A stretch of DNA of 64,000 bases from Oscillospiraceae bacterium (GTDB lineage Bacteria; Bacillota; Clostridia; Oscillospirales; Oscillospiraceae): assembly GCA_015067435.1 (NCBI GenBank), contig SVMM01000007.1, positions 1 to 64,000 of the forward strand. The letters run 5' to 3'. Position 1 is the first letter of the stretch. Each line of letters starts with the position of its first letter. This document shows positions 60,458 through 64,000 of the stretch, in pieces. The notes under the pieces are model-generated. The model was not told the DNA's origin. It saw nothing but the letters and a program-made list of their open reading frames with translations, and searched no databases. The position numbers and the translations under genes are program-made.

Positions 60458-61516
60458 ATGAGTGATTTGCAAAAGACCGCCCGCCGCCGCGAACCGATCA
60501 CCGACACCCAGTTGCTGCTGACCATCACGATCTGCATCTTCGTGGGCATGTACGTGATGGCGATGCTGGTCTGGGGCGGCGGCTTCCTCAAGCCTCAGAT
60601 GCTCTTTGACATCCTCAACGACAACGCGTACCTCATCATCATCTCCTGCGGGCTGACCATCGTCATGATAACCGGCAGCATCGACATCTCCGTCGGCGGC
60701 GTGACGGCGCTGGTCGCCATGGTGGGCGTGATGATCTTAAACGGCAGCCTATTCAACGTGCCGGAGGGCTCGCGCATCGCGGCCGCGCTGGCCGCGGCGC
60801 TGCTCATCGGACTTGCCTTCGGCCTCGTGCAGGGCTTTTTGATCGCCCATCTGGAGATCCAGCCCTTCATCATCACGCTGGCGGGCATGTTCTTCGCCCG
60901 CGGCATGATTACCATCATCAGCGTCGACCCGCAGAAGGCGCCGCAGAACCTGATGGATATTCTCCAGACGCGCATCGATATCCCGTGGCTCGGCTCCGTG
61001 AACAAGCGGGGCGAGCTGATCCCGGCGCGCATGGAGATCGGCGTGGTGATCGCGCTCGTCATCGTGGCGCTCGTGTTCCTGCTGCTGCACAATTTGCAGC
61101 TCGGCCGCAGCTTCTACGCCGTCGGCGGCAACCGCCAGAGCGCGCTGATGCTGGGCGTGAACGTGCGCAGGACGCGCTTCATGGCGCACCTTCTCTGCGG
61201 CCTGCTCGCCGGCGTCGCGGGCTTCGTGTTCATGATGCACACGGGCGCGGGCAACGCCACGAACGCCACCGCGGCGGAGATGAACGCCATCGCGTCCTCG
61301 ATCATCGGCGGCACGCTGCTCACCGGCGGCGTCGGCAACGTGATCGGCACGTTCTTCGGCGTGCTGACGCTCAGCACGATCAAATCCATCGTCACCACAT
61401 CGGGCCTGCGCGACCCGTGGTGGCAGAGCATTACCACCGGCGCGATGCTGTGCCTCTTTATCCTGCTGCAAAGCGTTGTGCTGATGCGCAAGAACAAGAA
61501 AAACGGCAAAAAATAA
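60458..61516 (+). CDS. Sugar ABC transporter permease (YjfF-like)
   Basis: Protein of 352 residues, starting 3 bases after the previous stop (AAAGGAGG just upstream). Typical TM pattern with IIISCGLTIVMITGSIDISVGGVTALVAMVG and loop LGRSFYAVGGNRQSALMLGVNV. Two distinct permeases with one ATPase is the YtfQRT-YjfF layout and suggests a furanose-form sugar as substrate. Confidence 0.9.
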   Translation: MSDLQKTARRREPITDTQLLLTITICIFVGMYVMAMLVWGGGFLKPQMLFDILNDNAYLIIISCGLTIVMITGSIDISVGGVTALVAMVGVMILNGSLFNVPEGSRIAAALAAALLIGLAFGLVQGFLIAHLEIQPFIITLAGMFFARGMITIISVDPQKAPQNLMDILQTRIDIPWLGSVNKRGELIPARMEIGVVIALVIVALVFLLLHNLQLGRSFYAVGGNRQSALMLGVNVRRTRFMAHLLCGLLAGVAGFVFMMHTGAGNATNATAAEMNAIASSIIGGTLLTGGVGNVIGTFFGVLTLSTIKSIVTTSGLRDPWWQSITTGAMLCLFILLQSVVLMRKNKKNGKK

Positions 61517-61538
61517 GATAGGAAAGAGGATTTCGAGC

Positions 61539-63002
61539 ATGAAACGTGAATTTTGGTTTGTCGTCGGGTCGCAGTTCCTCTACGGCCCGGAGGTGCTGGA
61601 GACGGTCGACGCGCGCGCGAAGGAGATGGCGGCGGAGCTGACGAAGGTGCTGCCCTATCCGCTGGTCTACAAGGTGACCGCCAAGACCAACAAGGAGATC
61701 GCCGACGTGGTGCGCGCGGCGAACTACAGCGCCGAGTGCGCGGGCGTCATCACCTGGTGCCACACCTTCAGCCCGAGCAAGATGTGGATCGACGGCCTGC
61801 GCGACCTGCAAAAGCCGTGGTGCCACTTTGCCACGCAGTACAACAAGGAGATCCCGAACGACGAGATCGACATGGACTTCATGAACCTCAACCAGGCCGC
61901 CCACGGCGACCGCGAGCACGGGTTCATCGGCGCGCGCCTGCGCAAGCCGCGCAAGGTCGTCGCCGGCTACTGGAGGGACGAAAAGGTCCACAAGCGCCTT
62001 GCCGACTGGATGCGCGCCGCCGTCGGCGTCGCCGTGTCGAAGGAAATGAAGGTCATGCGCTTCGGCGACAACATGCGCGAGGTCGCCGTCACCGAGGGCG
62101 ACAAGGTCGAGGCGCAGATCCAGCTCGGCTGGCAGGTCAACACCTGGGCGGTCGGCGATCTGGTGAAGGAGATGAACGCCGTCACCGACGCGGAGATCGA
62201 CGCGCTCATGGCCGAGTACAAGGCGGCCTACGACGTCGCGACCGACAACGTCGCCGCCATCCGCTATCAGGCGCGCGAGGAGATCGCGATCAAAAAGATG
62301 ATGGACCGCGAGGGCTGCCGTGCGTTTTCCAACACCTTCCAGGACCTCTACGGCATGGAGCAGCTCCCCGGCCTCGCCTCCCAGCACCTGATGGCGCTGG
62401 GCTACGGCTACGGCGGCGAGGGCGACTGGAAGGTCAGCGCCCTGACCGCCATCTGCAAGGCGATGGGCGAGGGCGGCAACGGCTCGTCCGCGTTCATGGA
62501 GGACTACACCTATCATCTGGTCGAGGGAAAGGAGTACTCCCTCGGCGCGCACATGCTGGAGGTTTGCCCCAGCCTCGCCGCGGACAAGCCCCGCATCGAG
62601 ACGCACCACCTCGGCATCGGCATGAACGAGAAGGACCCCGCGCGCCTCGTTTTCGAGGGCAAGGCGGGCCCGGCGATCGTCGCCACCGTCATCGACATGG
62701 GCGGGCGCTTCCGCCTGATCGTGCAGGATATCGAGGCGGTCAAGCCCATCCTTCCGATGCCGAACCTGCCCGTGGCGCGTGTGATGTGGCGGGCGATGCC
62801 CGACCTCACCACCGGCGTCGAGTGCTGGATCACGGCGGGCGGCGCGCACCATACGGTGCTCTCCTACGACGTCTCCGCCGAGATGCTGCGCGACTGGGCG
62901 CGCATGATGGACATTGAGTTCGTCCACATCACGAAGGACACGACGCCCGAAAAGCTGGAGGACGAGCTGCTGGTCAAGGACCTGATCTGGAAGCTGAAAT
63001 GA
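61539..63002 (+). CDS. araA: L-arabinose isomerase
   Basis: Protein of 487 residues: converts L-arabinose to L-ribulose with Mn2+. Landmarks: [62 protein letters not shown] and the metal-ligand blocks [18 protein letters not shown] and [15 protein letters not shown] lies about 9 bases before the start. The start of the kinase gene overlaps its stop codon. Confidence 0.96.
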   Translation: MKREFWFVVGSQFLYGPEVLETVDARAKEMAAELTKVLPYPLVYKVTAKTNKEIADVVRAANYSAECAGVITWCHTFSPSKMWIDGLRDLQKPWCHFATQYNKEIPNDEIDMDFMNLNQAAHGDREHGFIGARLRKPRKVVAGYWRDEKVHKRLADWMRAAVGVAVSKEMKVMRFGDNMREVAVTEGDKVEAQIQLGWQVNTWAVGDLVKEMNAVTDAEIDALMAEYKAAYDVATDNVAAIRYQAREEIAIKKMMDREGCRAFSNTFQDLYGMEQLPGLASQHLMALGYGYGGEGDWKVSALTAICKAMGEGGNGSSAFMEDYTYHLVEGKEYSLGAHMLEVCPSLAADKPRIETHHLGIGMNEKDPARLVFEGKAGPAIVATVIDMGGRFRLIVQDIEAVKPILPMPNLPVARVMWRAMPDLTTGVECWITAGGAHHTVLSYDVSAEMLRDWARMMDIEFVHITKDTTPEKLEDELLVKDLIWKLK

Positions 63003-64000
63003 TGGATCTGAAAAAGACTTCGCTCGGTATCGAGCTGGGCTCCACCCGCATCAAGGCGGTGCTGATCGACGAGAACCACATCCCCGTCGCCTCCGGCGGC
63101 TTCGAGTGGGAAAACCAGCTGGTGGACGGCGTGTGGACGTATGCCATGGACGCCGTGCACGAGGGCGTGCAGGCCTGCTTCGCCGCACTGCGTGCCGACG
63201 TGAAGGCAAAGCTCGGCGTTGAGCTCACCACGGTCGGCGCCATCGGCGTGAGCGCGATGATGCACGGCTACCTGCCCTTTGACAGGGACGGGAAGCAGCT
63301 TGCGGAATTCCGCACGTGGCGCAACACCATCACCGGCGAGGCGGCGGCAGAGCTGACGGAGCGGTTCGGTTTTAACATCCCGCAGCGCTGGAGCATCGCA
63401 CACCTTTATCAGGCGATTTTGAACGGCGAGACGCACGTGGGCGACATCGCGCAGCTCACGACGCTCGCGGGCTATATCCACTGGCGGCTCACGGGCGAGA
63501 AGGTCATGGGCGTGGGCGAGGCGAGCGGCATGTTCCCCATCGACAGCGCAAAGCTCGACTACGACGAGGCGATGGTGGAGAAGTTCGACGCGCTTGTCGC
63601 GCCCAAGGGCTATTCGTGGAAGCTGCGCGACATTCTGCCGAAGGTGCTCTCCGCCGGCGAGAGCGCCGGCACGTTGACCGCGGACGGCGCGCGCTTCCTC
63701 GATCCCACGGGCACGCTGCTTCCGGGCATCCCGCTCGCGCCCTGCGAGGGCGACGCGGGCACCGGCATGGCGGCGACAAACTCCGTGCGCGTCGGAACGG
63801 GCAACGTGTCCGCGGGCACGAGCGACTTCGCCATGCTCGTCACCGACAAAAAGCTGCGCGTCCACCGCGAAATCGACATGGTCACGACGCCGGACGGTTT
63901 CCCGGTCGCGATGGTGCACTGCAACAACTGCACGAGCGACATCAACGCGTGGGTAAACCTCTTCGCGGAGCTTGCCGCGCTCATCGGCGCGGACGCCGAC
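63002..64000 (+). CDS. FGGY-family carbohydrate kinase, probably ribulokinase (3' end missing)
   Basis: At least 333 residues, open to the window end; the start is ATG 63002 or 62999, overlapping the araA stop. The FGGY kinase fold is shown by [18 protein letters not shown] (ATP-phosphate loop), [20 protein letters not shown] and [29 protein letters not shown]. By position after araA it should phosphorylate L-ribulose, the AraB role, but in sequence it looks nearer to xylulokinase-type enzymes than to enterobacterial AraB. Confidence 0.88.
   Translation, partial: MDLKKTSLGIELGSTRIKAVLIDENHIPVASGGFEWENQLVDGVWTYAMDAVHEGVQACFAALRADVKAKLGVELTTVGAIGVSAMMHGYLPFDRDGKQLAEFRTWRNTITGEAAAELTERFGFNIPQRWSIAHLYQAILNGETHVGDIAQLTTLAGYIHWRLTGEKVMGVGEASGMFPIDSAKLDYDEAMVEKFDALVAPKGYSWKLRDILPKVLSAGESAGTLTADGARFLDPTGTLLPGIPLAPCEGDAGTGMAATNSVRVGTGNVSAGTSDFAMLVTDKKLRVHREIDMVTTPDGFPVAMVHCNNCTSDINAWVNLFAELAALIGADAD

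Overview
The window is a GC-rich stretch (about 62% by eye) with Gram-positive features throughout: Shine-Dalgarno sites of the AGGAGG type, SLH and stalk-domain surface proteins, lipoproteins, GntR/LysR/ArsR/YtrA regulators, a GerA/SpoVAF spore-germination protein with a sigma-G-like promoter, an EcfA1-EcfA2-EcfT-TruA cluster, DUF1836, DUF4428 and DUF5711 proteins, an EFR1-type flavodoxin/ferredoxin and an AraR repressor. This set fits a spore-forming or formerly spore-forming clostridium of the Oscillospiraceae type, probably a gut organism. No rRNA, tRNA, CRISPR array, prophage or transposase was recognised.

Layout. 1-11.8 kb (+): end of a zinc-ribbon protein, a lipoprotein, a three-gene signalling set (8-TM sensor without recognisable kinase motifs, histidine kinase, NarL-type regulator), then a probable operon for an SLH protein, two tandem 5'-nucleotidases without signal peptides, a DUF4428 protein and an Ig/SLH surface protein. 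11.9-16.8 kb (-): zinc-ribbon SPFH-like protein, a BspA-like leucine-rich surface protein and a 7TM hybrid kinase. A 21-bp sequence is repeated exactly upstream of the SLH operon and of the leucine-rich protein, each time 18-19 bp from a -10 box, suggesting one regulon. 17-18.6 kb: a DEAD-box helicase that appears to start with ATT. 18.7-23.1 kb (-): an unusual PAP2-EamA fusion behind psd and pssA; thioredoxin with a reductase lacking the NADPH motifs. 23.3-31.3 kb (+): zinc-ribbon membrane protein, stalk-domain protein, LysR, a possible C39-like protein, SpoVAF-like protein, and a metal-efflux operon (ArsR, HMA protein, P-type ATPase) behind a 30-bp operator.

31.3-46.1 kb (mostly -): TrmH methyltransferase with a C69 dipeptidase, an SGNH hydrolase, DUF1836 (+), EFR1 protein with a small Cys-rich partner, ClpE and CvpA, DUF5711 with TruA, the ECF transporter genes and a SAM methyltransferase. 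The usually compact ecfA1-ecfA2-ecfT-truA order is interrupted twice by inverted copies of a non-coding composite repeat of about 0.55-0.68 kb, one carrying a 55-bp tandem array. 46.2-54.7 kb: a YtrA-type regulator with a large membrane protein, glutamate dehydrogenase, HtpG and a GH26-like secreted hydrolase with a stalk domain.

54.2-64 kb: an arabinose locus. araR is divergent, with two acetyltransferase genes behind it; the + operon encodes a YtfQ-like binding protein, an ATPase, two permeases, L-arabinose isomerase and an FGGY kinase cut by the window end. AraR-like boxes lie on both sides of the divergent region.

Most other large open frames are antisense or out-of-frame shadows caused by GC-rich codon usage and were left out.
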